From NCBI GenBank assembly GCA_008011715.2, contig CP136508.1:5890001-5954000 (forward strand): DNA of 64,000 bases, in the 5' to 3' direction. Positions 1 through 10,717 of the stretch are shown here, in pieces. This DNA comes from [Empedobacter] haloabium. Its GTDB lineage: Bacteria; Pseudomonadota; Gammaproteobacteria; Burkholderiales; Burkholderiaceae_D. Position 1 is the first letter of the stretch; every line of letters begins with the position of its first letter. A model generated the notes under the pieces. The model ran no database searches. It was not told the origin of the DNA and worked only from the letters and a program-made list of their open reading frames with translations. Both the position numbers and the translations under genes were made by a program.

Positions 1-406
1 TCGTCTCGGCCGTCAGGTTGTACGTGTCCGGGTCGACGTCGGCAAACACGGGGATGCCGCCGTAGAACAGGATGGCGGTGGCGCTGGCGGACATCGTGTA
101 CGGCGACACGATCACCTCGTCACCGGGGCCGATGCCCATCGCGCCGACCGCCGTCATCAGGCCGGTCGTCCACGAGTTGACGGAGATGGCGTGCTTGAAG
201 CCGTACTTGTCGGCCCACTTGCGCTCGAATTCCTTGACCTTCGGACCGCCCAGCCACTGGTCGCCCGGGCTGCCGAAGAAGGACGACAGCTGGTCGCTGT
301 CCATCACCTCGTTGACGGCCTGCTTCTCCTCGGCGCCCATCGTGCGGCGCAGCGTGAACGGGGCGGTGCGCAGCGGGGTGCCGCCGGCGATTGCAAGGTT
401 TTTCAT
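1..406 (-). CDS. DegT/DnrJ/EryC1-family aminotransferase, 3' end outside window
   Basis: Only the first 135 or so codons are present; the gene runs off the left edge. The protein opens with MKNLAIAGGTPLR, typical of PLP-dependent sugar aminotransferases of the DegT/DnrJ/EryC1 family, and continues with the conserved GPGDEVIVSPYTMSAS and GGIPVFADVD stretches that form part of the cofactor and substrate pocket. The ATG overlaps the stop of the upstream oxidoreductase by 4 bases (ATGA), so it is translationally coupled at the end of the pse operon. It probably aminates a keto sugar nucleotide or a related metabolite made with the oxidoreductase. The substrate cannot be deduced. The pathway's usual PseC is present separately, so this is an additional aminotransferase. 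Confidence 0.85.
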   Translation of the reverse strand, partial: MKNLAIAGGTPLRTAPFTLRRTMGAEEKQAVNEVMDSDQLSSFFGSPGDQWLGGPKVKEFERKWADKYGFKHAISVNSWTTGLMTAVGAMGIGPGDEVIVSPYTMSASATAILFYGGIPVFADVDPDTYNLTAET

Positions 407-1401
407 GCTGACATCCTTCCAAGACTTTCATCGATGATCTGCTGTACGTGTTCCAGCGTGGCCAGCGCGGCATTGCCGTCGCACAGCACGTGCGGCTGCC
501 CGGCCAGCGCGGCGGCCAGCTGGTCGGCCACGTGCCACTGGTAGCGCTGCATGCCCGTGGGCAGCTCCCGCGCCTGCGGCGCCAGGGTGCGGTAGCCCGC
601 CAGCGCCCCGGCCTCGGCCGGCTGCCACAGCACCAGCCGCCCGCCCTGTTCGTAACGCAGGCGGCCGTTGCCGGCCACCAGCTCGATCGTGTAATGCGAG
701 AATGCTTCCTCGCGCGCCGCCAGCATCGTCACGTTGCCTTGCGCGAAGCGCAGTTGCACATCCGGTTCGGCGTCGTCGTCATGCCACGGCCGCCCCGCTG
801 CGATCAGCTGGTAGCCCGCCAGGGGCCCCAGCCAGTATTCCAGCAGGTTGACGAAATGGGAACCGTTGTGACGCAGACCTTTCGAGTACCAGCATACGCC
901 CTTCACGGGTCCGGTTATCGCACCGCTGCGCAGCCGCTCGGCCACGGCGATGACGGCGCTGTCGGAACGGCGCATATAGTTGACGTAGAGCGCGACGTCG
1001 CGCCCGGCGCAGGCGGCCACCATGGCGCGCGCCTCGTCGAGGCTGTCCGCCAGCGGCTTTTCGCACAGCACCGCGCGCGGCTGGCGCGCCGCCAGCACTG
1101 CGCGCAGCACGGCGCCATGGGCCGGCGTGGGCACGGCGATGACGAGCACGTCCACCGCCACCTGGGCCGCCAGCGCTTCCTCGACGGTGGCGTAAGCCGG
1201 CGCGCCGTAATGCCGGGTGAACGTGGCGCGGCTGTCCGGGTTGCCATCGACCCCGGCCGCCAGCCGGTAGGCCGCATGGCGGTCGAACGCCCGCGCATGC
1301 GAATAGATGCTGGCCTCGTCCAGCTGCAGGTCGTAGCCGACGCCGATCTGGCCCAGGCCCACCAGCAATACCCGCAACGGTGCGGTCACGGGTTCAGCCA
1401 C
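403..1401 (-). CDS. Gfo/Idh/MocA-family NAD(P)-dependent oxidoreductase
   Basis: A 332-residue protein with an N-terminal Rossmann fold whose dinucleotide-binding motif is visible as VLLVGLGQIGVGYD. It also has the family's EKPLADSLDEA segment, whose lysine is usually catalytic, near residue 110. Such enzymes oxidise or reduce sugars and sugar nucleotides. The start appears to be GTG at 1401, overlapping the end of pseI by 8 bases; a second in-frame GTG lies four codons later. With the aminotransferase that follows it forms a two-gene oxidation/amination pair at the end of the pseudaminic acid operon. That suggests tailoring or synthesis of a further amino sugar, but this is inference from context. 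Confidence 0.8.
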   Translation of the reverse strand: MAEPVTAPLRVLLVGLGQIGVGYDLQLDEASIYSHARAFDRHAAYRLAAGVDGNPDSRATFTRHYGAPAYATVEEALAAQVAVDVLVIAVPTPAHGAVLRAVLAARQPRAVLCEKPLADSLDEARAMVAACAGRDVALYVNYMRRSDSAVIAVAERLRSGAITGPVKGVCWYSKGLRHNGSHFVNLLEYWLGPLAGYQLIAAGRPWHDDDAEPDVQLRFAQGNVTMLAAREEAFSHYTIELVAGNGRLRYEQGGRLVLWQPAEAGALAGYRTLAPQARELPTGMQRYQWHVADQLAAALAGQPHVLCDGNAALATLEHVQQIIDESLGRMSA

Positions 1402-2455
1402 CCAGCAGGTCCCAGTTCATCGGCGTGCCGGCCGCCACGTCGCGGTTGACCTTGCGGCCCAGCAGCAGCTCGTAGTACTTCGGCGGCAGGCCCAGGCCCG
1501 GGCGCACGCAGCGCAGGTTTTCCTGCGTCAGCACGGTGCCCGCCGGGATGTCCTGCGCGATGTAGATCGAGCGGCGGAACACCAGCGATTTCTTCTCCGC
1601 CTCGGTCGGGCCATAGGTGACCTGGCCCAGCGATTGCCAGGCGCGCTCGCTCTCGACCACCAGCGCGGCCAGCTCTTCCGGCTCCATCGAGAACGTGGAG
1701 TCGACGCCACCATCGGCGCGGCGCAGCGTGAAGTGCTTCTCGATCACGGTGGCGCCATGGGCCACCGCGGCGATCGACGCGCCCAGGCCCATCGTGTGGT
1801 CCGACAGGCCCACCTGGCAGTTGAACAGGGTGCGCATGTGCGGGATCGTCAGCACATTGGTATTGGCCGGCGTGGCGGGATAGGTGCTGGTGCACTTGAG
1901 CAGGATCAGGTCCTGGCAGCCGGCCTCGCGCGCGGCGCGCACGGCTTCGTCCAGCTCGGCGATGCTGGCCATGCCGGTCGACATGATGATCGGCTTGCCC
2001 GTCGCGGCGACGCGGCGGATCAGCGGCAGGTGGATGTTCTCGAACGATGCGATCTTGTAGCAAGGCACGTTCAGGCTTTCCAGGAAGTCCACGGCGGATT
2101 CGTCGAACGGCGTCGAGAAGCAGATCATGCCCAGCGCGTTGGCGCGCTCGATGATCGGTGCGTGCCACTCCCATGGCGTGTAGGCCTGCTGGTACAGCGC
2201 GTGCAGGTTGTTGCCCTTCCACAGGCTGTTCTCGTCGCGGATCGTGAACTCGCCGCTGGTCAGCGCCAGCGTCATCGTGTCCGCCGTGTAGGTTTGCAGC
2301 TTGAGCGCGTGCGCGCCGGCCTTGCCGGCCGCGTCGACGATGGCCAGCGCGCGGTCGAGCGACTGGTTGTGGTTGCCCGACATCTCGGCAATGATGAAGG
2401 GAGCGGCGCCGGGGCCAATGGTTCGGTTCTGGATTTGCATGGTATGTGCCTTCAT
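1394..2455 (-). CDS. pseI: Pseudaminic acid synthase (NeuB family)
   Basis: Condenses 2,4-diacetamido-2,4,6-trideoxy-L-altrose with phosphoenolpyruvate to give pseudaminic acid, in the cytoplasm. The 353-residue protein has the NeuB TIM barrel, with IIAEMSGNHNQSL near the start, KLQTY, FSTPFDESAVDFLE, the STGMAS loop and GLSDHTMG. A C-terminal SAF (antifreeze-like) domain begins near residue 290 (RRSIYIAQDIPAGTVLT). The SGNHN motif is typical of PseI rather than sialic acid synthases. The start at 2455 lies 1 base after the pseG stop; an internal ATG at 2440 (MQIQN) is equally possible and has an AAGG ribosome site. It is embedded in the pse operon. Confidence 0.93.
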   Translation of the reverse strand: MKAHTMQIQNRTIGPGAAPFIIAEMSGNHNQSLDRALAIVDAAGKAGAHALKLQTYTADTMTLALTSGEFTIRDENSLWKGNNLHALYQQAYTPWEWHAPIIERANALGMICFSTPFDESAVDFLESLNVPCYKIASFENIHLPLIRRVAATGKPIIMSTGMASIAELDEAVRAAREAGCQDLILLKCTSTYPATPANTNVLTIPHMRTLFNCQVGLSDHTMGLGASIAAVAHGATVIEKHFTLRRADGGVDSTFSMEPEELAALVVESERAWQSLGQVTYGPTEAEKKSLVFRRSIYIAQDIPAGTVLTQENLRCVRPGLGLPPKYYELLLGRKVNRDVAAGTPMNWDLLGG

Positions 2456-2456
2456 G

Positions 2457-4004
2457 TCACGCCTGGATGCGCTGTCGGTAAATATCGAATTCGTGGCGGT
2501 AGCCGGCGCTGGCGAAGGCCGCGCTGGATGCCAGGTTGTCGGGGCGGATGACGGCCTCGATCGTGTCGACCCCGGGCCAGTGACGGGCCACCCAGGCGCT
2601 GCCCTGGGCCAGCAGGGCGGGACCGATGCCCTTGCCGAGATAAGCGGGCGTCAGGTACACCGAAACGGTGGCCTGCGCCCCGCTACGATCATACCGCAAG
2701 ACGCCCGCCGCACGCCCGTCGATTTCTCCCAGAAGCAACACTCGTTCCGTATCGGTTAACACTTTGGCAAACCACTCGCGGTGCGCCTCGAGCGCGACGG
2801 GGCGGGTGTCGCCGGACACGCGCCGGATCGCCTCCGCGTTGCGCCACGCGTGGATGTCGTCGCAGTCGGCCATCGTCGCGCGCCGCAGCGTGAGGCTGTC
2901 CGCCAGGCCCTGGGCCACCAGCCGGCGCGCCACGCGGTCGGCACCCTGCCCGTCCACCAGCGCCAGGCCGGTCGCGCTCATGTGGCGCAACAGCCCCGGC
3001 GACGTGCGTGCCACCTGCAGCGCGGCCGCCAGGCGGGCACCGTTGTCCGGGCCCGATTCGCCCAGGTACAGCGTGCCGCCGATGTCGGCCAGCGCAGTGC
3101 AGCCTGGCCGTTGGTTCTCCGCCAGCGCCAGCGCGATGGTCGGCAGGCCGACACTGCAGCGCTCCCACATCGCGCCGCCGCCGGCGCCGATGGCCAGGTC
3201 AGCCTGCGCCATCAGGGCCGCCACGTTGTCGACCTGGCGGTGCAGCCGCACGCCCGGCAGCGCGGCGCACTGGCGCGCCAGGGCTGCGTGATGAGGATTG
3301 GCGCCGCCGATGACGACGTCCGTTTCGATGTTGTCCATGCCGGCCAGCGCGGCCAGCACGCTGCCGGTGTCGTTGTGCTGGTCGGCGCCACCGAGGAACA
3401 CGAACAGGCGACGCACGCTGCCGTCGCGCGCGGCCAGCGCGGCGCGGGCGGCGGCGAATTCCGCGCGCAGCAGCGCATAGCGCGGGCCGCACAGCCGGGC
3501 GCAATGGGCGGGAACGAGGCCGTCGTAGCGTGCCGCGCCGGCCGGCGCCAGGTTCTGGTCCAGCAGCACGTCGCAGTCGTGCACGCGGTCGGCCAGGTCG
3601 TCGATGACGAGGATGTGCCCGACGGCCGGGCGCAACAGGCGCTGCCACGTTTCATCGATGCCGTAGTGATCGACGATCAGCCAGTCGGGACGCTGCCCTG
3701 ACAGCAGCGCCAGCGTGTCGGCCGCGTCCTGCGCCTGGGTCGCGCCCAGCCAGCCGGCGTGACCAGGCGCCGCGAAGGTCGCATCCGGCGCGGGCAGCAG
3801 GTCGACGGCAAAGCCGCGCGCGGCGATCAGGTCGGAGAGGTGGCCGCCATGGGCGCGGCAGATGAAACGCACGACGGCGCCCAGGGCGCGCAGCCGGTCG
3901 GCCAGGGTCAGGCAGCGCATCACGTGGCCGGTGCCGATCGCGGGCGCCGCGTCGGCGCGGATGACGACGTGCAGCGCGGGAGTTTGCGGGCCGCTGGCCG
4001 GCAT
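2457..4004 (-). CDS. pseG: PseG hydrolase fused to a PseH-like GNAT acetyltransferase
   Basis: A 515-residue two-domain enzyme. Residues 1-345 match PseG, which removes UDP from UDP-2,4-diacetamido-2,4,6-trideoxy-L-altrose: RADAAPAIGTGHVMRC glycosyltransferase-B-like start, DWLIVDHYGID, and GAGGGAMWERCSVGLP near residue 260. From about residue 350 a GNAT N-acetyltransferase follows (LRRATMADCDD, then AYLGKGIGPALLAQG as the acetyl-CoA loop and IRPDNLASSAAFASAGY). This fits PseH, which acetylates the C4 amine made by PseC. The two steps are consecutive, so the fusion supplies otherwise missing PseH. The true start is the ATG at 4004 overlapping the pseF stop by 1 base (TGATG). The reading frame is open further upstream only as a shadow of pseF. 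Confidence 0.9.
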   Translation of the reverse strand: MPASGPQTPALHVVIRADAAPAIGTGHVMRCLTLADRLRALGAVVRFICRAHGGHLSDLIAARGFAVDLLPAPDATFAAPGHAGWLGATQAQDAADTLALLSGQRPDWLIVDHYGIDETWQRLLRPAVGHILVIDDLADRVHDCDVLLDQNLAPAGAARYDGLVPAHCARLCGPRYALLRAEFAAARAALAARDGSVRRLFVFLGGADQHNDTGSVLAALAGMDNIETDVVIGGANPHHAALARQCAALPGVRLHRQVDNVAALMAQADLAIGAGGGAMWERCSVGLPTIALALAENQRPGCTALADIGGTLYLGESGPDNGARLAAALQVARTSPGLLRHMSATGLALVDGQGADRVARRLVAQGLADSLTLRRATMADCDDIHAWRNAEAIRRVSGDTRPVALEAHREWFAKVLTDTERVLLLGEIDGRAAGVLRYDRSGAQATVSVYLTPAYLGKGIGPALLAQGSAWVARHWPGVDTIEAVIRPDNLASSAAFASAGYRHEFDIYRQRIQA

Positions 4005-4692
4005 CAGTCCTCGATCCCCGCGAACGCCTGGAACGCCAGCTCGGCGCGGCGCCAGTCGTCCGGCGTGTCGATGTCCACCGCGCGCCATTCCGGAATCACG
4101 AGGCCCTTGCCGTTCTCGTGCGGCGACTGGCCGCGTTGCCAGGCGGCGGCCGTGCCCCAGTAGAACTGGCCGGCGTCGTAGTAGCCCGGTTCCAGGTCCT
4201 GGGTGCGGGTGCGCACGAATTCCGGATTGAACGGCGCCATCTTGCCATCCGCGCCGCGGCGCAGCGCGCGCTGCACGGCGGCCGGGAACGGCGCCACCGT
4301 GAAGGCATAGTCGGCGTCGCCCGCGTCCAGCAACGCATGCGCCGCGCGCAGGTCCGCCACGCGCAGCAGCGGCACGCCCGGGTAGATGCAGCACACCTGC
4401 GTGGCCTGCCAGCCCAGCGCCGCGCAGGCGTCGATCGCATGGGCGATCACGGGGACGGTGCCGGCATGGTCGTCCGACAGCTCGGGCGGCCGCATGAACG
4501 GCACCTCGGCGCCGAACTGGCGCGCGATGGCCGCGATCTCGTCGTCGTCGGTGCTGACGACGATGCGGTCGAACAGGCCGCTTTCCTGGGCCGCGCGGAT
4601 CGCGTAGGCGATCATCGGCTGGCCGGCGAACGGCTTGATATTTTTGCGCGGGATGCGCTTGCTGCCGCCGCGCGCGGGGATGATCGCCAGTC

Positions 4693-4696
<4 letters not shown>
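4004..4696 (-). CDS. pseF: Pseudaminic acid cytidylyltransferase
   Basis: Activates pseudaminic acid with CTP to the CMP-sugar used by glycosyltransferases. The 230-residue protein begins MRLAIIPARGGSKRIPRKN, the nucleotide-binding signature of the CMP-NeuAc synthetase/PseF family, and keeps RIVVSTDDDEIA, the AGTVPVIAHAID segment and the C-terminal DIDTPDDWRRAE. Length is usual for PseF. The start ATG at 4696 overlaps the pseC stop by 4 bases, and its own stop overlaps the pseG ATG, so expression is coupled within the operon. Confidence 0.93.
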
Positions 4697-6863
<2,167 letters not shown>

Positions 6864-6976
6864 TCAAAATGGAGTCCTCGCCAGACTGCGCATTATGCCC
6901 GCTGGCCCAGACGTTCAACCCATGGAACAGAGCCGGTAAACCGGCCCAATTGCACAGGAGGCTACTGACACCGCGG

Positions 6977-8335
6977 TCACGGCTCGCGGATCGACTCGTT
7001 GACCGACTTCTTCAACGGCCACAACAGGTACGACATCACCGTGCGCTTGCCCACCACGATCTCCGCCTTCAAGGTCATGCCCGGCAGCAGGCGCGCCTGC
7101 GGCGTCATATTCGTCAAGGTGGCGCCCTTCTGCAGCGCGATCCGGCTCAGGTAGTACGCGCCCTGCGCGCCGCCCTGCTGGTTCTCGCGCCGGAACGCGT
7201 CCTCGCTGATCGTGCGCACCGTGCCGGGCAGGTCGCCATGGCGCTGGTACGGGAACGCGTCGAGTTTCAGGTGGACCGGATGACCGACGCGGATATAGCC
7301 CACGTCGAGCGACTCGATCTGCACCTCGGCCTCCAGCTCGGCCGCCAGCGGCACCAGCGTGAAGAACGGCTCGGCTTCGCGTGCGATCGAGCCGGGCGAC
7401 AGCTTGGCCACCTCCAGCACCACCGCATCGGCCGGCGCCACCATGCTGACCATCTGCCGGCGGCGGTCGGCCTTGGCCACCTGCTCGTTCAGCGTGTCGC
7501 GCTCGCGCGTCACGGCCAGCAGGTCTTCCAGGGTCTTCTGGCGCCAGCCCTTGCTGAAGGCGGACAATTCCGATTCCTGGCCGGCCAGCTCGCGCTTGAT
7601 CTCCTGCTCGCGGTTCTTCGCCAGCAGCTGGTCGCGTTCGACCTCCAGCCGGCGGTCGCGCGCTTCCAGCAGCTTCATGCGGGCGCCATATTGCTGGGCG
7701 ACGAGCTTCTCCTGCATCGCTTCCATTTCGGCCACCGACTTCAGGCGCGAGGCGAGCACTTCCTGGTCGCGCTGGTTGGTCTCCAGCGAGGCGCGCAGGC
7801 GCGCCACGTTTTCCTCGATGCGGCGCTTCTGCGCCTCGAAGTTGGCACGCCGTTCGCTGGCCAGGCGCTGCTGCAGCTGGCTGTCCGCGTCCGCGCCGGC
7901 ACCGCGCCCGGCGGCGCCGCCCAGTTCCGCCGTCAGGCTGGCGATCTGCGTGTCCAGGCTTCTCAGGCGCGCGCGCAACTGGTCTTCGTCCGCCTGGGCA
8001 AACGTGGGGTCGAGCGTGGCCAGCACCTCGCCCTTGCGCACGACCTGGCCCTGGCGCACGTTGATGCGCTGCACGATCGACGTCTCCAGCGGCTGCAGCA
8101 GGATATTCGGCAGCGGATTGACGAGGCGGCCGTCGGCCACGACGACCTGGTCCACTTCGGAGAAGCTGGCCCACAGCGCCGCCACCAGGAGGCCGGTGGC
8201 CAGCACGGGCACCGTGATGCGGGCATACAGCGGCAGCGGGCGCAGTTCGATCTCGTCCGCGTCGGGCAGGAATTCGACGTCGGGCTTGCGCGCGTTGGCG
8301 CCGCCTTTTACAGATGACTTGTTTGCTGGTTCCAT
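6977..8335 (-). CDS. HlyD-family periplasmic adaptor of a type I secretion system
   Basis: Membrane-fusion protein linking an inner-membrane ABC exporter to an outer-membrane channel of the TolC type. The 452-residue protein has a short cytoplasmic N-terminus, one membrane span near residues 37-60 (ARITVPVLATGLLVAALWA), a lipoyl-like half (RINVRQGQVVRKGEVLATLDPT), a long alpha-helical coiled-coil region (residues about 110-290, rich in E, R, Q and L), and the returning lipoyl/beta-barrel part (MVSMVAPADAVVLEVAKLSPG). Its ATG lies 28 bases inside the end of the ABC exporter gene, so the two are coupled. No TolC partner is present in the window. Confidence 0.93.
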   Translation of the reverse strand: MEPANKSSVKGGANARKPDVEFLPDADEIELRPLPLYARITVPVLATGLLVAALWASFSEVDQVVVADGRLVNPLPNILLQPLETSIVQRINVRQGQVVRKGEVLATLDPTFAQADEDQLRARLRSLDTQIASLTAELGGAAGRGAGADADSQLQQRLASERRANFEAQKRRIEENVARLRASLETNQRDQEVLASRLKSVAEMEAMQEKLVAQQYGARMKLLEARDRRLEVERDQLLAKNREQEIKRELAGQESELSAFSKGWRQKTLEDLLAVTRERDTLNEQVAKADRRRQMVSMVAPADAVVLEVAKLSPGSIAREAEPFFTLVPLAAELEAEVQIESLDVGYIRVGHPVHLKLDAFPYQRHGDLPGTVRTISEDAFRRENQQGGAQGAYYLSRIALQKGATLTNMTPQARLLPGMTLKAEIVVGKRTVMSYLLWPLKKSVNESIREP

Positions 8336-10476
8336 AAGTGCTGATAGGTGTCGCTGCGCTGCAGCAGTTCCTCGTGCCGGCCGCTGTCGACCAGTGTACC
8401 CCGCTGCATCACGAGGATGGTGTCCGCGTTGACCAGGGTGGAGAGGCGGTGCGAAATCATCACGACGGTGCGGCCGACGGCGATGCGCGACAGGTTGCGG
8501 ATGAAGATCGCCTCGCTTTCCGGGTCCAGCGCGCTGGCTGCTTCGTCCAGGATCAGGATGCGTGGCTTGGCCAGCAGCGAGCGGGCGATGGACAGGCGCT
8601 GCTTCTGGCCGCCGGACAGGTTGGACGCGTTCTCTTCCAGCAGCGTGTCGTAGCCCTGCGGCATGCGCTCGATGAATTCGTCGGCACCGGCCGCGGCGGC
8701 CGCCTCGACGATCTCCTCGAACGTGGCATCGGGCTTGGTGGCCGAGATGTTCTCGCGCACGGTGCCGCGGAACAGGAAGTTCTCCTGCAGCACGACGCCG
8801 ATCTGGCGGCGCAGGTGGCTCAGTTCGATCTCGCGGGCATCGATGCCGTCGAAGCGGACGATGCCCTCGGGCACCGGATACAGGCCCTGGATCAGCTTGG
8901 TCAGCGTGGTCTTGCCGGAGCCGCTGCGGCCCACCACGCCAACCACCGTGCCGGCCTTGATCGTGAAGCTGGCGCGGTCCAGCGCGTTGTTGGCGGCGCC
9001 CGGGTAGCGGAACGTCACCTGGTCGAAGGTGATGTCGCCTTCCAGCTGCGGGCGCAGGCCGCCCGCGCCGGCGCGCCCCTCCGGCGCGCGGTTCATCACC
9101 TCGCCCAGCATCTTCACCGACAGCGCCGTTTCCTGGTACTCGTTGATCAGGCCGACGATGGAAATCAGCGGCGTCGTGACCTTGCTGGTGATCATCTGGA
9201 ACGCGATCAGCGCGCCCACCGACAGGGTCTGCTCGAACACGTCCTGCGCACCGATGATGATGATGATCACCGGCAGCAGCTTGCCCAGGAAGTCGACGAT
9301 GGTGTTGCCCGCGATCGAGATCTGGCCCACGCGGAAGTGCGTGTTGATGGACTCGGCCGAACGCTGGTCCCAGGCCTTGCGCTGCGCCGGTTCGATCGCC
9401 AGCGCCTTGACGGTGCGCATGCCGTGCACCGTTTCCACCAGCATGCCCTGGCGCTTGCCCTCGGCCGAGTACAGGTCGTTCAGGCGGCGCTGGTACGGCG
9501 GCACCATCACGGCCACCACCAGCGCGATCAGCACCGTGAAGGCCAGCGTGATCATGGCCAGCTTGACGGAATAGGTGAACAGGATCGGCAGGAAGATCAC
9601 CAGCGCCGTCGCATCCAGCGCCGTGAAGAACAGGCGGCCGGTCAGGAAGGCGCGGATCTTTTCCAGCTGCTGCATGTGGCGCGTGATGACGCCGGCCGTG
9701 GTGGTCTCGAAATAATCGATCGGCAACGACAGCAGGTGACCGAACGTGCGCCGCGTCAGCCGCATGTCGATCTTGTTGCTGGCGCCCAGCATCAGGATCT
9801 GGCGCAGGGCGCTGAAGGTGGCGTCGAACGCCAGCGCGCAGACGATGCCCACGCCCAGCACGGACAAGGTGCTGATGCTCTGGTGCACCAGCACCTTGTC
9901 GATGACGAGCTGGAAGAAGATCGGCGACGCCAGCGCCAGGAAGTGCATCGCGATCGCGGCGATGGCGATGTCGCGGAAGGCCGCCTTCTGCTTCAGGATT
10001 TCGGGAATGAACCAGCGCAGGCTGAACGGCTGGCTGGGGTCGGTCAGCGCATGCTGGCGCTTGACGAAGATGACCTCGCCCTTCCAGCGCGAGGCGAACT
10101 GCTCACGGTTGAGCAGCATGATGCCGGCCCGTTCCTCGAGCGGGTCGAGGATGGCGACCTTGCCGCCGTCGTCCGGCTTGGCGCCGACGATGATGACGGA
10201 ATTGCCATTGTCGAGCCGGCCGATCAGGGGATACACGCCCTGCTGGCCCAGCAGCGCATCCCAGCTGATGGTCGCGCGCTTGGCCTTCAGGCCGATCTCG
10301 TTTGCCATGCGCAGGATCTGCGCAGTCCCCGGCTCTTCCGCCCGCAGCGCGAAGTCTTCGACCAGGCGCTCGGGGTTGATCTGCAGGCCATGATGCTGCG
10401 CGATCGCAGTCAGGCACTGTACCGCGGTATGGGAAAATTTTTCTTGCATGGATCCAGGCAGTGTACGCGATGGCAT
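8308..10476 (-). CDS. Type I secretion ABC exporter with degenerate C39-like domain
   Basis: A 722-residue HlyB/LapB-type exporter: an N-terminal C39-like domain (about 10-140), six membrane spans (about 160-440), then an ATPase with Walker A GRSGSGKTTLTK, signature NLSGGQKQRLSIA and Walker B RILILDEAASALD. In active C39 peptidases a Cys-Gly precedes the helix; here the matching stretch reads HTAVQCLTAIAQHHG without it. The domain therefore probably binds rather than cleaves cargo, as in HlyB. The start is the ATG at 10476 or the nearby one at 10449; upstream open frame runs through a hairpin and is unlikely coding. The giant repeat gene next door is the obvious candidate substrate. Confidence 0.92.
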   Translation of the reverse strand: MPSRTLPGSMQEKFSHTAVQCLTAIAQHHGLQINPERLVEDFALRAEEPGTAQILRMANEIGLKAKRATISWDALLGQQGVYPLIGRLDNGNSVIIVGAKPDDGGKVAILDPLEERAGIMLLNREQFASRWKGEVIFVKRQHALTDPSQPFSLRWFIPEILKQKAAFRDIAIAAIAMHFLALASPIFFQLVIDKVLVHQSISTLSVLGVGIVCALAFDATFSALRQILMLGASNKIDMRLTRRTFGHLLSLPIDYFETTTAGVITRHMQQLEKIRAFLTGRLFFTALDATALVIFLPILFTYSVKLAMITLAFTVLIALVVAVMVPPYQRRLNDLYSAEGKRQGMLVETVHGMRTVKALAIEPAQRKAWDQRSAESINTHFRVGQISIAGNTIVDFLGKLLPVIIIIIGAQDVFEQTLSVGALIAFQMITSKVTTPLISIVGLINEYQETALSVKMLGEVMNRAPEGRAGAGGLRPQLEGDITFDQVTFRYPGAANNALDRASFTIKAGTVVGVVGRSGSGKTTLTKLIQGLYPVPEGIVRFDGIDAREIELSHLRRQIGVVLQENFLFRGTVRENISATKPDATFEEIVEAAAAAGADEFIERMPQGYDTLLEENASNLSGGQKQRLSIARSLLAKPRILILDEAASALDPESEAIFIRNLSRIAVGRTVVMISHRLSTLVNADTILVMQRGTLVDSGRHEELLQRSDTYQHLWNQQTSHL

Positions 10477-10552
10477 GGCGTTGATTCTACCCTGCCGTTG
10501 TGCCCGGACGGAGCGCGTTTCGCCCGCCTGGCACGATTTCAGAAAACCCGCA

Positions 10553-10598
10553 CGCCCGGACCTCAGCCCTACGCCAACGTAAGGCTGAGGTCCGGGCG
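10553..10598. repeat. Perfect 16-bp inverted repeat, REP-like hairpin
   Basis: The arms 10553-10568 and 10583-10598 are exact reverse complements (CGCCCGGACCTCAGCC and its complement) around a 14-base loop that can itself pair for several more bases. It lies between the end of the giant repeat gene and the ABC exporter gene. It could attenuate read-through or be a mobile intergenic palindrome. There is no T-run directly beside it. Confidence 0.75.
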
Positions 10599-10611
10599 CG
10601 CGGGGCCTAAA

Positions 10612-10654
10612 CCGAAACAAAAACGAAAACGGGCGACGGGGTTAACCGTCGCCC
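10612..10654 (-). terminator. Intrinsic terminator of the giant repeat gene
   Basis: A perfect 9-bp stem (10631-10639 with 10646-10654, GGGCGACGG) with a 6-base loop. On the minus strand it is followed by a T-rich tract, complementary to the AAACAAAAACGAAAA stretch just left of it. It lies 63 bases past the stop of the giant repeat gene, on the correct strand. Confidence 0.8.
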
Positions 10655-10717
10655 TTGCGCCCCGCTCGCGCGGGGCGATCAGCCGTTATAGCCGATGGAT
10701 GTTACTGACCGGTGCGA

